DNA of 64,000 nt, from the NCBI RefSeq assembly GCF_000426045.1, contig NZ_AUEP01000003.1, positions 372,001 through 436,000 of the forward strand. Direction: 5' to 3'. Positions 39,821 through 48,530 of this stretch are shown piece after piece (position 1 is the stretch's first letter; every line of letters starts with the position of its first letter). The notes beneath the pieces are model-generated. The model made no database searches, was not told where the DNA came from, and was given only the letters and a program-made list of their open reading frames with translations. The stretch comes from Marmoricola sp. URHB0036 (lineage in GTDB: Bacteria > Actinomycetota > Actinomycetes > Propionibacteriales > Nocardioidaceae). A program made the translations under genes and the position numbers.

Positions 39821-40168
39821 TCAGCGCTTGCCGATCCGGCGCGAGCACGAGGGCCAGGCGCCCCAGCCCTGTCGCTTCTGGATCTTCTTCGCGATGCGGA
39901 CCTGCTCGCCCTTGCTGGCCCTGTGCGGCATCGAGGCCAGCCGCTTGCCGCCGTACGCGCGCCAGGTGCCGCCGCTGATCTGGAGCCCGCCGTAGTAGCC
40001 GTTGTGGGTGTTGATGTGCCAGCGGCCGCCCGACTCGCACTTGGCGAGCCGGTTCCACGTCTTCATGGTGGCCGCGCTGGCGGGGGACCCGATCACGAGG
40101 GTCGGGACGAGCAGGATGGCGGTGGCCAGGGCGACGAACATCGCCGAGGCGGGGATGCGCAAGCGCAT
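39821..40168 (-). CDS. Secreted transglycosylase-like (Rpf-core) protein
   Basis: 115 residues. Signal peptide with a hydrophobic core (MFVALATAILLVPTLVIG) and Ala-x-Ala cleavage near SASAAT. The mature part is the resuscitation-promoting-factor/transglycosylase fold: WNRLAKCESGGRWHINTHNGYYGGLQ, where the Glu in CESGG is the catalytic residue, then SGGTWRAYGG and SKGEQVRIAKKI. It should cut peptidoglycan glycan strands during growth or exit from dormancy. The 5' leader is a c-di-AMP riboswitch, as in many actinobacterial Rpf genes. Confidence 0.88.
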   Translation of the reverse strand: MRLRIPASAMFVALATAILLVPTLVIGSPASAATMKTWNRLAKCESGGRWHINTHNGYYGGLQISGGTWRAYGGKRLASMPHRASKGEQVRIAKKIQKRQGWGAWPSCSRRIGKR

Positions 40169-40182
40169 GAGGGTTCCTCCAC

Positions 40183-40337
40183 GCGCCTGCGAGGTTAGCT
40201 GTCGGGTTCGGGCGGAAGGTGCCCGGCCACCGGTCGGTGGCTACACCCCGAGGGTCATGTGACCCGGGAAGAGTGGGTTCCCCGTTCCTGCCCGATTTCT
40301 TCTCGTGGCACCGCGGCGGGACAGGACTCGGCGTCAC
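40183..40337 (-). ncRNA. ydaO-yuaA (c-di-AMP) riboswitch
   Basis: The minus strand has the class hallmarks in order: CGCCGAGTCCTGTCCCG, then GGCAGGAACGGGGAACCCA, CGGGGTG, and near the gene CCGAACCCGACAGCTAACC and TCGCAGGCG. These are the conserved blocks of the ydaO riboswitch, which turns off cell-wall hydrolase and transport genes when c-di-AMP is high. It ends about 15 bases before the Rpf-like start, just before GGAGG. The 5' boundary is approximate. Confidence 0.85.
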
Positions 40338-40437
40338 CGGCGGCGTACCCCGATGGGCCGGGGTCGCGACACGATAAGCAGACGCGGGCCGACTTGACCA
40401 GAGTGAAGGTGGGACCGGGATCGGGCACGATGGGCCG

Positions 40438-41922
40438 ATGGCTACCCATCCACACCAGGGCGATCACCAGCGTGGCGTCGTCTTCCCGGCCGACGCGGAC
40501 GGCAACCGGAGTACGTCGACCCTGGGCCGCACCGTCGTCGCGCAGGCACTCCGGGAAACCGACCCGACCGGCGCCCGGGCCGTCGAGCAGGAGACCAACT
40601 GGCGCAGCGGCTACCTCGAGCACTTCCGGCGGCTCATCGAGGCCGGGCTCGAGTCGCCCGAGGCGGCGTACTCCATCGCCCGCAGCGGCCTGGAGTCGCT
40701 GCACGAGTCGATGCGGGTGGCCGGATCGGACGGCGAGGAGTCCGCGCTCGAGAAGTGGCCGACCGGTGGGGACGAGCCGATCCAGGGCGTCGAGGTGGTC
40801 GGCAACGGCCAGCCGGTCGAGGAGCTGGTGCTGCCCTACCACGGGGAGCGACTGCGCGGCTCCGGCATCCGTCGCCGGCTCGAGGCATGGGCCGACGCGG
40901 GCATCGTCGAGCCGACTGTCGGGGAGGCCGTCGGCCTGATCCTCGACAATCCCGACTGGCTGCGCCTGGACGGGCACACCGTCGCCGTGCTCGGTGCCGG
41001 TGCCGAGATGGGGCCGCTGCCGTCGCTGATGCGCTGGGGAGCGCGGGTCGCGGCGGTCGACCTGGGTCGGCCGGAGATCTGGAAGCGACTGCTGCCGATG
41101 GCCAAGGAAGGCGCAGGGTCACTGGTCGCTCCGGTGCGGTCGGGGACCGAGGGGGCGCTCGACGAGTCGGCCGGCGTCGACCTGCTCGGCGACGTACCCG
41201 CCGTCGAGCAGTGGCTGCGCGAGCAGCCCGGCACCTTGGTGGTCGGCAACTACGTCTACGCCGACGGCGCGACCAACACCCGTGTGTCGGTGGCGGTCGA
41301 CGAGCTGAGCGTCCGGTTGCAGGGCGATCGGGACGACGTGGCCCTGGCGTTCCTGGCCACGCCGACCGACGTGTTCGCCGTGCCGGGGGAGGCGGTGGAC
41401 CACTCGACCCGCGCCTACGAGGGGCGGTCGACGCGGGCGAAGACACTGGGCCGACCGTTGCGCGCGCTGTCTGGCGGTCGACTGATGCGGCGGCAGTACG
41501 TCGCCGGCTCCGACCCCGGCATCAACGACTCGATGGTGCCGCAGCAAGGACCCAACTACGCGCTCGCCAAGCGGCTGCAGCGCTGGCGTGCGACGGTGGC
41601 GCGCCGCGACGGCGCTCTGGTCTCGATGAACGTCGCACCGCCGACGCGGACCCGATCGGTCGTCAAGAACCGCGCGCTCGCCGCGGCGTACGCCGGCGCC
41701 CACCGCTTCGGTGTCGAGGTGTTCGAGCCGGCGACGTCCAACGTGCTGATGGCCGCTCTCCTCGTGCACGACCTGCACACCGGGGGAGGGCCGAAGCACG
41801 AGCACACCTGGCAGGACGAGGCGTACGCCGCGGCCCACGGCGGGCTGTGGCGCGCGCCGTGGGCGCCACGCAGTGCCTTGGGTCTGGCCGCCCTGCTGGG
41901 GTACGGCGCTACGCGGGGCTGA
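40438..41922 (+). CDS. Uncharacterised protein with a Rossmann-like nucleotide-binding motif
   Basis: 494 residues. A glycine-rich motif VAVLGAGAEMGPLPSLMRWG followed by ARVAAVDLGRPEIWK at about 181-218 looks like a Rossmann dinucleotide- or SAM-binding fold. Other readable pieces: NWRSGYLEHFRRLIEAGL, DNPDWLRLDG, VVGNYVYADGATNTRVSVA and GSDPGINDSMVPQQGPNYALAKR. No signal peptide; the C-terminus has a short hydrophobic run. I know related sequences only as hypothetical proteins. It starts 270 bases from the divergent riboswitch gene and overlaps the next convergent gene by 14 bases. Confidence 0.65.
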   Translation: MATHPHQGDHQRGVVFPADADGNRSTSTLGRTVVAQALRETDPTGARAVEQETNWRSGYLEHFRRLIEAGLESPEAAYSIARSGLESLHESMRVAGSDGEESALEKWPTGGDEPIQGVEVVGNGQPVEELVLPYHGERLRGSGIRRRLEAWADAGIVEPTVGEAVGLILDNPDWLRLDGHTVAVLGAGAEMGPLPSLMRWGARVAAVDLGRPEIWKRLLPMAKEGAGSLVAPVRSGTEGALDESAGVDLLGDVPAVEQWLREQPGTLVVGNYVYADGATNTRVSVAVDELSVRLQGDRDDVALAFLATPTDVFAVPGEAVDHSTRAYEGRSTRAKTLGRPLRALSGGRLMRRQYVAGSDPGINDSMVPQQGPNYALAKRLQRWRATVARRDGALVSMNVAPPTRTRSVVKNRALAAAYAGAHRFGVEVFEPATSNVLMAALLVHDLHTGGGPKHEHTWQDEAYAAAHGGLWRAPWAPRSALGLAALLGYGATRG

Positions 41923-42409
41923 CGGCCGCGACGTAGTTGGCGAGCGTCCCGGTCCAGGCGTCGTCGGCCTCGAAGACGTTCTTCATCTGCTCGGCGTGCT
42001 CGCCGAAGTTCTCGAGGTCGCGGTGCTCGAGGGCGACGCGGGTGCGGCCCGGCTCTTCCTCGATGAAGCGCACGTCGATGGTGGTGACGAGGTCGGGCTG
42101 GTAGGTCCAGTCGGCGCCGACCTGCCAGGTGACGCTGAAGCGGCCCGGCTGATCGGGACCAGGCGGGTCGTAGAGCACGACGAAGCCGGTGTTGGTCTCG
42201 GTGCCGTCCTCGTGGCGGGTGTACCAGCGGCCGCCGGGGTGCGGCTCGATGACGATCTCGGCGATCGGCGTACTGCCGATGTGGTGCTGCTTGGGCCACC
42301 ACGAGGTCATGTCGGCGGTGAAGAGGTCGAAGGCGCGCTGCGGGTCGCAGTCGACCACCACCTCGCGACGGACGGGCTGCACCGTCTGGCTGGTCTGTGT
42401 CTCACTCAT
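41909..42409 (-). CDS. SRPBCC (AHSA1) family protein
   Basis: 166 residues. An AHSA1-type SRPBCC domain: VRREVVVDCDPQRAFDLFTADMTSWW, WYTRHEDGTETNTGFV, FSVTWQVG, VDVRFIEEEPGRTRVALEHRDLE. This fold makes a deep hydrophobic pocket; partners of ArsR genes in this group are of unknown ligand. Its start overlaps the end of the ArsR gene by 8 bases. It parallels the SRPBCC half of the gene at 35,602. Confidence 0.83.
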   Translation of the reverse strand: MSETQTSQTVQPVRREVVVDCDPQRAFDLFTADMTSWWPKQHHIGSTPIAEIVIEPHPGGRWYTRHEDGTETNTGFVVLYDPPGPDQPGRFSVTWQVGADWTYQPDLVTTIDVRFIEEEPGRTRVALEHRDLENFGEHAEQMKNVFEADDAWTGTLANYVAAVSPA

Positions 42410-42746
42410 CTCGGGGCCTCTTCTCGGTGGTGTCGCTGGCGACTCGGCGTTGGAACGAGGACAACGAGCGCTCCCAGAAGTGGTCGAGGTGCTCGCGCAC
42501 GAGCCTCAGCGCCTCGGGGTCGACGCGGTAGAGCCGGCGAGTGCCGATCTGCTCGTCGATGACCAGCCCGGCCTCCTTCAGCACCTTGAGGTGCTGGGAG
42601 ACCGCGGGACGGCTGATGGTCCTGCTGCTCGACAGGTCAGCCGCGAGCTCGCCCACGGCCAGGGGGCCGTCGGAGAGGCTCTCCAGGATCGCCTGGCGGG
42701 TGGGATCACCCAGGGCGGTCAGCATGGTCTGTGCGTTCGTGTTCAC
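42402..42746 (-). CDS. ArsR-family winged-helix repressor
   Basis: 114 residues from GTG 42,746; an ATG seven codons in (MLTALGDPTRQAIL) is an alternative. The GTG is preferred because a -10 lies 7 bases before it, as in the other ArsR module. HTH: AVGELAADLSS..RPAVSQHLKVLKEAG; wing: IGTRRLYRV. No Cys metal site. It is the first gene of the pair with the SRPBCC gene and should repress its own promoter. Confidence 0.86.
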   Translation of the reverse strand: MNTNAQTMLTALGDPTRQAILESLSDGPLAVGELAADLSSSRTISRPAVSQHLKVLKEAGLVIDEQIGTRRLYRVDPEALRLVREHLDHFWERSLSSFQRRVASDTTEKRPRDE

Positions 42747-42783
42747 TTACGGTAAGTTAGCACTTACGGTAAGTCATGGTCAA
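42745..42783 (-). promoter_or_regulatory. Leaderless promoter with double palindromic operator of the second ArsR module
   Basis: Minus strand: -35 TTGACC (42,778-42,783), 18-base spacer, -10 TAACTT (42,754-42,759), 7 bases to GTG. Two perfect palindromes ACTTACGGTAAGT (42,745-42,757 and 42,762-42,774) flank and overlap the -10, and one touches the start codon. Confidence 0.72.
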
Positions 42784-42803
42784 CCGTTCTGTCGAGACTC
42801 TCC

Positions 42804-45050
42804 TCAGTAGGGTTCGAAGGCGACCGTGACCTCGTCGTCGGCGACGTCGACGCTCGCGGAGAACGACAGGTCCGAGGTCTCGGTCTGCGGCTGCCAGTCC
42901 GCGGGCCCGTAGCCGTAGGACTCGTCGGACTCGTAGGTCGCCGTCGCCTGGCCACCCTCGACCGAGAGGTCCGCTGGGAAGGTGCCGTCGAAGTAGTCGA
43001 AGGAGAGCTTCGGCTCCGAGTCCAGCTTCCACACCAGGTTTCGCACGGTGTCCTGGTCGCCGAAGTACGCCTCCTGGGGGCAGTCCTCCGGATCGAGCTG
43101 GTCGGTCTTCATGCACTCGACGAGCCAGTCGTGAGTCTGTCGGTCGATCTCGTCCTGGAGCTCTGGCGAAGGCTTCGGCTCGGCGAACTCGGCGTACGCA
43201 CCGAACTCGTCAGGGCTCACCCGCGTCGCGACCGGCTCGGCCTGGACCCACTGCGAATGCGCGTAGGGGTCGAAGCTGTAGCTCCCCGGCAGCGCCCAGA
43301 GATCGGTGGCTGAGTCGTCCAGGGAGATGGCGTGTCCGTTCACGTCGACCGTGGAGGTGCCGACATCGGACAGGTCGACGGTGACGACGCTCGCCAGACC
43401 ACCGTCGGTGACCCGCCAGCGATCGAAGATCCCGTGGCTGTGTCCGTCCTTCTCGAGGGTGAGCTCGACGCTGCGCCCGCCGCGGACTCCCTCGAGCTTC
43501 GCCTTGACGGTCGCCTGCGCGCCGCTCTCCTCGATGCCCGTGATCTCGTAGCCCGTCACGTGATCCTCGGTATCGGCGTAGATGCTCTTGTCCATCAAGT
43601 CGTCGGCGGCCGATCCATCCAGGGGTGCGAGGTCGAGGGCCTTGTCGACGTCCGCGCCCGCCACGGCGTCGAGGTAGGCCGAGGCGGAGCCGCTCGGCCC
43701 GTAGACCTTGGCGTTGGCGATGCTGTAGCCGATCGCCGCCAGCACGACGACCACCAGCGCCGACCCGCCGACGATCGCCCAGCGGCGGACTCGCGCTCGC
43801 TGTTCCGGCGTCATCTCCGGAGCCGGGCCGGCCGGTGTGGCGGCCGTCGGGTGGTCGACCGGACCGCCGGCGGCGGCGCCGACGCGGGGGCGTGGAGCCC
43901 CCAGTCGCGTGCGTACGCCGCTCGGCAATGATGCGGCCACCTGCCGGGCGACAGTTCGGCTGAGCACCTCGACGATGGCTCCCCACGCTGCGAGCAGGAA
44001 GATCACCCAGACGGCCGGCTGGAGCGTCACCGACCCGCCCACCACCGAGAACTCGCCGGAGACCGAGGCGATCGACGCGATCCACAACAACACGCCCGAG
44101 CACGCGAACACCGCTGGCAGGACCGCCCAGCTGGCCGGCTGCGCGGCGGCGGGACGGACGCGGCGCAGGTGCCAGGCAACCGCGGTGACGAGCGCGGCAA
44201 CCACGGCGATCGCGATCAGCGCGATGCCGAGCAGGACGGAGTCGTCCCACCCGAAGAACGACTCGCCACCCACGGATGCGCTGCCGAGGTGGCCGAACAC
44301 GTACGCGTACAACCCTGCGGTCGGCCCCCACACCGGCACGGTGATCGCGGTGGCCAGATCTGCCTTGACCAGGGCGATGACGGACGCCACCGGGAGCGCC
44401 AGCACGACCCACACCAGCAGCTGTTCGCCCCACAGGCGAGCGGCCACGACGTAGTCGGCGTCGACCCACGCGGGCCAGACAGCTCCGGCGGCGCGCCACC
44501 GCCCGACGAACACGCCGACGAAGGTCAGGAACAGTGACCCGAACAAGAGGCTGACCGAGGCAGCGTGCACGGTCAGGTCGTCGGATCGCGCCGCCAGCAC
44601 GCGTGCGACGACCAGGGCCAGCACGGTGACGAATGCCGCATCGACCGCGGCGAGGCCCGCTCGCTCCTTGGCTCCGGCGGCCGGTGCTCGGCGCTCGTCC
44701 CGCCCGGCGAACACGCCCAGTGAGACGACGTAGACCGCCGTGAGCAGGAGCGGCGGCGCGTACAGCCCGGCATCGAAGAGCTCGGTCGACGCGTGCAGCG
44801 TCCCGAGCAGCGCCATGGCCGTGAGCTGGAAGGGGACGCCGATCATGAACATCAGGCCGCTGTCCTCGGAGGCGTTGACCGCTTCTGAGTCGGTTCCGCT
44901 GCCCGTCATCGCGAGTGCGATGAGCAGCAGCACCGACAGCACCACAGCGGTGCCGAACGTCACGAGCAGGGCGAGGGCAGGGGCGCGGAGCGACTGCAGT
45001 GCCCGCTGGGGCGTGAAGGGGGGACGGGACCCCGAGATGGCATCGGTCAC
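42804..45050 (-). CDS. Large multi-spanning membrane protein with C-terminal extracytoplasmic domain
   Basis: 748 residues from GTG 45,050 (TDAISGSRPPF), chosen because a TAGGCT -10 lies 7 bases upstream; the frame is open 8 codons further, but that would place the promoter inside the gene. About nine membrane helices lie before residue 370 (ALALLVTFGTAVVLSVLLLIAL, LLFGSLFLTFVGVFVG, LLVWVVLALPVASVIALV). A linker and another helix follow near 430-450 (WAIVGGSALVVVVLAAIGYSI). The remaining about 300 residues resemble the DUF4878-like or anti-sigma-associated outer domains (AYLDAVAGADVDKALDLAPLDGSA). Function unknown; it may sense or transport an envelope signal. Confidence 0.7.
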   Translation of the reverse strand: MTDAISGSRPPFTPQRALQSLRAPALALLVTFGTAVVLSVLLLIALAMTGSGTDSEAVNASEDSGLMFMIGVPFQLTAMALLGTLHASTELFDAGLYAPPLLLTAVYVVSLGVFAGRDERRAPAAGAKERAGLAAVDAAFVTVLALVVARVLAARSDDLTVHAASVSLLFGSLFLTFVGVFVGRWRAAGAVWPAWVDADYVVAARLWGEQLLVWVVLALPVASVIALVKADLATAITVPVWGPTAGLYAYVFGHLGSASVGGESFFGWDDSVLLGIALIAIAVVAALVTAVAWHLRRVRPAAAQPASWAVLPAVFACSGVLLWIASIASVSGEFSVVGGSVTLQPAVWVIFLLAAWGAIVEVLSRTVARQVAASLPSGVRTRLGAPRPRVGAAAGGPVDHPTAATPAGPAPEMTPEQRARVRRWAIVGGSALVVVVLAAIGYSIANAKVYGPSGSASAYLDAVAGADVDKALDLAPLDGSAADDLMDKSIYADTEDHVTGYEITGIEESGAQATVKAKLEGVRGGRSVELTLEKDGHSHGIFDRWRVTDGGLASVVTVDLSDVGTSTVDVNGHAISLDDSATDLWALPGSYSFDPYAHSQWVQAEPVATRVSPDEFGAYAEFAEPKPSPELQDEIDRQTHDWLVECMKTDQLDPEDCPQEAYFGDQDTVRNLVWKLDSEPKLSFDYFDGTFPADLSVEGGQATATYESDESYGYGPADWQPQTETSDLSFSASVDVADDEVTVAFEPY

Positions 45051-45057
45051 GCCGCGG

Positions 45058-45063
45058 AGCCTA
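45058..45063 (-). promoter_or_regulatory. -10 hexamer of a leaderless promoter
   Basis: TAGGCT on the minus strand, 7 bases before GTG 45,050, decides the start of the membrane protein gene. Confidence 0.5.
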
Positions 45064-45132
45064 GGGGCGGTCACGGTTGAGAAGGGCTGGAATCGACAGA
45101 CTTCCCGGACCGTGAACAGCCCCCTGCGCCGC

Positions 45133-45801
45133 TCAGCCCAGGTCGAACACGTAGCGACTGGTCGCCACTACGTCGAGGTCGTGGTCGGCGCCCATCTTCG
45201 CGACGCTCTCCATCAGCAGCGTCATCCGGCGGCCGAGCTCCTCGTCGGAGCCGTCGCTGCCGTAGAAAGCGTGGATGTCGTGCATCGCCTCGGGCGGGAA
45301 GAGCTCCTCGACGATCGCGGCGACCGTCGGAGTGTGCTCGGTGAGGGTCTCGGTCACGCGGTTCTGGACGTAGCCGAAGGTGGCCTGGGTGTCCATCGCG
45401 ATCTGGGTGTGCGGTCCCTGCCAGTGGGCGCGCCAGTCGTCGTACGGCAGGCCCTCGGGGCGGCGGAGGAAGGCGACCTGCGCCAGGCCGTCGAGCCGCT
45501 CGCCGTCGGGCACAACTGGTGCCACCAGGGGGACACGCTCGTCGACCTCCCAGGCGGCGAGACGCTCCGCGAGGGGGCGTACGACGTCGACTGCGTCGGC
45601 AGCGGCTCCGTCGGTCCAGATCGAGACCACGCAGGTGAGCGGTTCGTCGAAGGCCTGCAGCCGCAGCACCGAGTCGGGGATGTGGTCGTCGTCGAGGTTG
45701 ACCTGCAGGCGGGTGACGCCGACGGAGGCCAGCGACTCGCGCAGTGCGGGGGCGAACAGGGCGTCGGTGTCCGGGGACCAGAGTGCGAGGACGAGCTTCA
45801 C
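45133..45801 (-). CDS. EthD-domain-like protein
   Basis: 222 residues from GTG 45,801 (KLVLALWSPDTDALF), directly after a -10 TAGAGT. The second half has the EthD/dimeric alpha-beta barrel signature: AQVAFLRRPEGLPYDDWRAHW, QGPHTQIAMDTQATFGYVQNRV. The first half may be a second, degenerate copy of the barrel. EthD-like proteins act in degradation of ethers and in ring-modifying enzymes, but most, like this, have no known substrate. It is divergent from malQ with overlapping promoters. Confidence 0.75.
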   Translation of the reverse strand: MKLVLALWSPDTDALFAPALRESLASVGVTRLQVNLDDDHIPDSVLRLQAFDEPLTCVVSIWTDGAAADAVDVVRPLAERLAAWEVDERVPLVAPVVPDGERLDGLAQVAFLRRPEGLPYDDWRAHWQGPHTQIAMDTQATFGYVQNRVTETLTEHTPTVAAIVEELFPPEAMHDIHAFYGSDGSDEELGRRMTLLMESVAKMGADHDLDVVATSRYVFDLG

Positions 45802-45808
45802 CCGACGC

Positions 45809-45818
45809 ACTCTAGGCT
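45809..45818. promoter_or_regulatory. Overlapping divergent -10 elements
   Basis: ACTCTAGGCT reads TAGGCT on the plus strand (towards malQ) and TAGAGT on the minus strand (towards the EthD-like gene); both share the same central TA. The minus transcript would be leaderless. Confidence 0.5.
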
Positions 45819-45840
45819 CGTGCCGCCGAGGGGAGTGGTG

Positions 45841-47244
45841 ATGACCGAACACCGTCCGATGGACGTACGACGGGCCGGGGTGCTGCTGCACGTGACTTCC
45901 CTGCCGAGCGGCGACCTGGGTCCCGAGGCATTCGCGTTCGTCGACTTCCTCGCGGACGCCGGTGTCACGGTGTGGCAGGTGCTGCCGCTGGTGCCGACGC
46001 ACGAGGACGACCGTTCGCCGTACAACGCCCTGTCCGCCATGGCCGGCAACCCCGAGCTGATCAGCCGGGCTCGCCAGGTCGAGCAGGGACTCCTCGACGT
46101 GGCCGGGCTGACCACTGCCCAGCGGGCGGCGTACGCCGAGTGGTGCCAGCAGCAGGGCGCGTGGCTGGGCACCTACCTCGAGTTCATGACCATCCGCGGC
46201 CTGCTCGACCACGCGAAGTGGCCGACCTGGGAGCCCGGCCTGCGGGACCGCGACCCGGGCCGGGTGGCCGAGTTCCTGGCTGCGCACCAGGAGACGGTCG
46301 AGCGCCTCCGGTTCGAGCAGTGGGTCTTCGCCGAGCAGTGGCGCGAGCTCAAGGAGTACGCCGGGGCGCGCGGCGTGCTCCTGTTCGGGGACCTGCCGAT
46401 CTTCGTCTCGCACGACAGCGCCGAGGTGTGGGCGTCACGGGACCTGTTCCAGCTCGACGCCGAGGGGCAGCCGACGACGGTGACCGGGGTACCGCCGGAC
46501 TACTTCGCGAAGGACGGGCAGCGCTGGAACAACCCGCACTACGACTGGGAGCGGATGGCCGCCGACGGGTTCGCGTGGTGGCGGCTGCGGATCGCCCGGC
46601 AGCGGGAGCTGTTCGACCTCGTGCGGATCGACCACTTCCGCGGCTTCGAGGCCGCCTGGCACGTGCCGGTCGCCGCCGAGACGGCCCGGGACGGCTACTG
46701 GGTGAGGAGCCCGGGCCGCGAGGTGCTCACCGCCCTCGTCGAGACGGCCGGCCCCGGCACCCTGGTCGCCGAGGACCTCGGGGTGATCACGCCGGAGGTC
46801 GAGGCGTTGCGCACCGAGTTCGGGCTGCCGGGGATGAAGGTGCTCCAGTTCGCGTTCGACGGGTCGGCCGACAACCCCTACCTGCCCGAGCACCACGGCG
46901 AGCAGAGCGTCGTCTACACCGGCACCCACGACAACGACACGACGGTGGGGTGGTGGGCTGGGCTCGACGAGGCCACTCGCGCGGACGTGCGGTCGCACCT
47001 CGTCGACCCGGACGAGCCGATGCCGTGGGCGCTCGTCCGGCTCGCCCTGTCCTCGACGGCACGCCTCTCCGTCGTACCCGCCCAGGACCTGCTCGGCCTC
47101 GGCAGCGAGGCCCGGATGAACACACCCGGGACCGACGTCGGCAACTGGAGCTGGCGTGCGTCTCCGGGTGTCTTCGACACCTCGCTGAGCACGCGGGTCC
47201 GGGAGCTGGTGGCGTCCAGCGACCGTACGAGAGTGTCCGAATAG
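45841..47244 (+). CDS. malQ: 4-alpha-glucanotransferase (GH77, amylomaltase)
   Basis: 467 residues from ATG 45,841 with GAGGGGAG upstream. It transfers maltodextrin chains between glucans in maltose and glycogen metabolism. Start: RRAGVLLHVTSLPSGDLG, the family hallmark. Catalytic residues: nucleophile Asp in VRIDHFRGFEAAW, acid/base Glu in LVAEDLGVITPEV, stabilising Asp in YTGTHDNDTT. It lacks the long N-terminal extension of the actinobacterial MalQ of about 700 residues, so it is the short, plant DPE1/Thermus type. No glycogen genes flank it, but a six-hairpin glycosidase lies 3 kb downstream. Confidence 0.93.
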   Translation: MTEHRPMDVRRAGVLLHVTSLPSGDLGPEAFAFVDFLADAGVTVWQVLPLVPTHEDDRSPYNALSAMAGNPELISRARQVEQGLLDVAGLTTAQRAAYAEWCQQQGAWLGTYLEFMTIRGLLDHAKWPTWEPGLRDRDPGRVAEFLAAHQETVERLRFEQWVFAEQWRELKEYAGARGVLLFGDLPIFVSHDSAEVWASRDLFQLDAEGQPTTVTGVPPDYFAKDGQRWNNPHYDWERMAADGFAWWRLRIARQRELFDLVRIDHFRGFEAAWHVPVAAETARDGYWVRSPGREVLTALVETAGPGTLVAEDLGVITPEVEALRTEFGLPGMKVLQFAFDGSADNPYLPEHHGEQSVVYTGTHDNDTTVGWWAGLDEATRADVRSHLVDPDEPMPWALVRLALSSTARLSVVPAQDLLGLGSEARMNTPGTDVGNWSWRASPGVFDTSLSTRVRELVASSDRTRVSE

Positions 47245-47287
47245 CCGGAATTTTCGGAATTCCCAGCGCTACCGGTCGGTAGGTCCC

Positions 47288-47293
47288 TAGGGT
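47288..47293 (+). promoter_or_regulatory. Putative -10 hexamer of the third NERD gene
   Basis: TAGGGT, 20 bases before the start codon at 47,314. Upstream at about 47,249-47,266 is CCGGAATTTTCGGAATTC, similar in position to the element before the NERD pair at 19.4 kb. Confidence 0.4.
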
Positions 47294-47313
47294 GCCGTAC
47301 ATCGGGGGGCTGG

Positions 47314-48519
47314 ATGGCTGGCGAATCGGCTCGCGCTGAGGCGCACACGCAACGGGTGCAGGCAGAGCAGGCGCTGCCGCACGCCGGGGCGGTCGAACGC
47401 GGCGCGGAGGAGGAAGAATCCACCGTCCGCGTGCTCGGCGCGCTCTCCGCCGACGGCTGGCGCATCTTCCACGACGTCCGCTGGCCGGGACGCGCGCAGG
47501 CCAGCATCGACCACATCGTGGTCGGTCCCGGTGGTGTCTTCGTGGTGGACAGCCAGGCGTGGAGCGGCGAGATCCAGGTCAAGTCGGGTTCCCTCCGCCA
47601 GGACGGGAAGCGCCGGGCGCGGCACGTCATCGCCTCGGCCGCCGCGGCGATGGCCGTCGGCGAGCTGTTGCCGGGGCTCAGCCCCGAGAAGATCCGCCCG
47701 GTGATTTGCGTCGCCCGCCAGGAGCCGATCTACGGCTGGTGCGGCGACACCATGATCTGCTCGACCGAGAACATCACCACCTTCCTGACCTCGAGCCCGC
47801 GGGTCCTCGACGAGGCCGAGATGACCGACATCGCCCAGGCACTGTCGCTCTCCCTCCAGGCCGCCGGCGCGCGGCTCCCACCTTCGGCGGCGACGTACGC
47901 CGGAGACGCTCCGCTCGCCGCCCCGAGCCGAGAGGCCCCACGTCGCGCCAAGCGCCCGCCACGACCCCCGATGCCGCGTCCGGTGCGCATCGTCGCCGTG
48001 ATCGGAGCGTTGGCGGTGGCAGCCGCCGTCGCGTTCCAGCTCGACCTGCCCGCCCGGGTCGGCCGGCTCAGCGCCGACGCAGCCCATCGGGTGGTGGCCC
48101 CCACCAAGCCCATCGGTACGACGGTCTCGGTCGCCGGCATCGCCAAGCGCCCGTCCCTCGAGGTGACGGCCGGGACCCCGGCAGTGACCCGCTCGAAGCT
48201 CCCCGGAGTCACCGTCACACCGGGCAACGAGCTGGTGGCCATCCCGGTCTCCGTGCACAACACCGGCGACAAGGACTGGGCATCACGCTCCGACGTGCAC
48301 GCCGAGCTGACCGACTCCTCGGGCGCGACGTACAGCAGCGACCCGGCGTACACCAGCGTCGGCACCGGGCAGGCGCTGCCGGCCAAGGTCACGCTGTCCC
48401 CCGGGGAGCGGACCAGTGGGTTGGTCGTCTTCGAGGTGCCGCGGGGCGTGGAGGTCGCGAAGTTCCGCCTCAGGGTGGGTCCCGGCCTGCCCGCCATCCT
48501 GCGCTGGTCGGTCGGCTGA
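47314..48519 (+). CDS. NERD-domain protein with membrane helix and extracytoplasmic domain
   Basis: 401 residues. After a helical leader (RVQAEQALPHAGAVERGAEEEE), the NERD domain runs from about 45 to 170: WRIFHDVRWPGRAQASIDHIVVGPGGVFVVDSQAW, SGEIQVKSGSLRQDG, VICVARQEPIYGWCG. The E-I-Q-V-K here keeps the E-x-K pattern expected of the nuclease-related fold, unlike the two short paralogues at 19.4 and 20.0 kb. A membrane helix lies near 230-245 (IVAVIGALAVAAAVAFQL). The last 140 residues form a beta domain (VAIPVSVHNTGDKDW, FRLRVGPGLPAIL), like the DUF4352/Ig-like outer domains. So the NERD part faces the cytoplasm and the beta part outwards. Confidence 0.78.
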   Translation: MAGESARAEAHTQRVQAEQALPHAGAVERGAEEEESTVRVLGALSADGWRIFHDVRWPGRAQASIDHIVVGPGGVFVVDSQAWSGEIQVKSGSLRQDGKRRARHVIASAAAAMAVGELLPGLSPEKIRPVICVARQEPIYGWCGDTMICSTENITTFLTSSPRVLDEAEMTDIAQALSLSLQAAGARLPPSAATYAGDAPLAAPSREAPRRAKRPPRPPMPRPVRIVAVIGALAVAAAVAFQLDLPARVGRLSADAAHRVVAPTKPIGTTVSVAGIAKRPSLEVTAGTPAVTRSKLPGVTVTPGNELVAIPVSVHNTGDKDWASRSDVHAELTDSSGATYSSDPAYTSVGTGQALPAKVTLSPGERTSGLVVFEVPRGVEVAKFRLRVGPGLPAILRWSVG

Positions 48520-48530
48520 TCCCCGATCGG

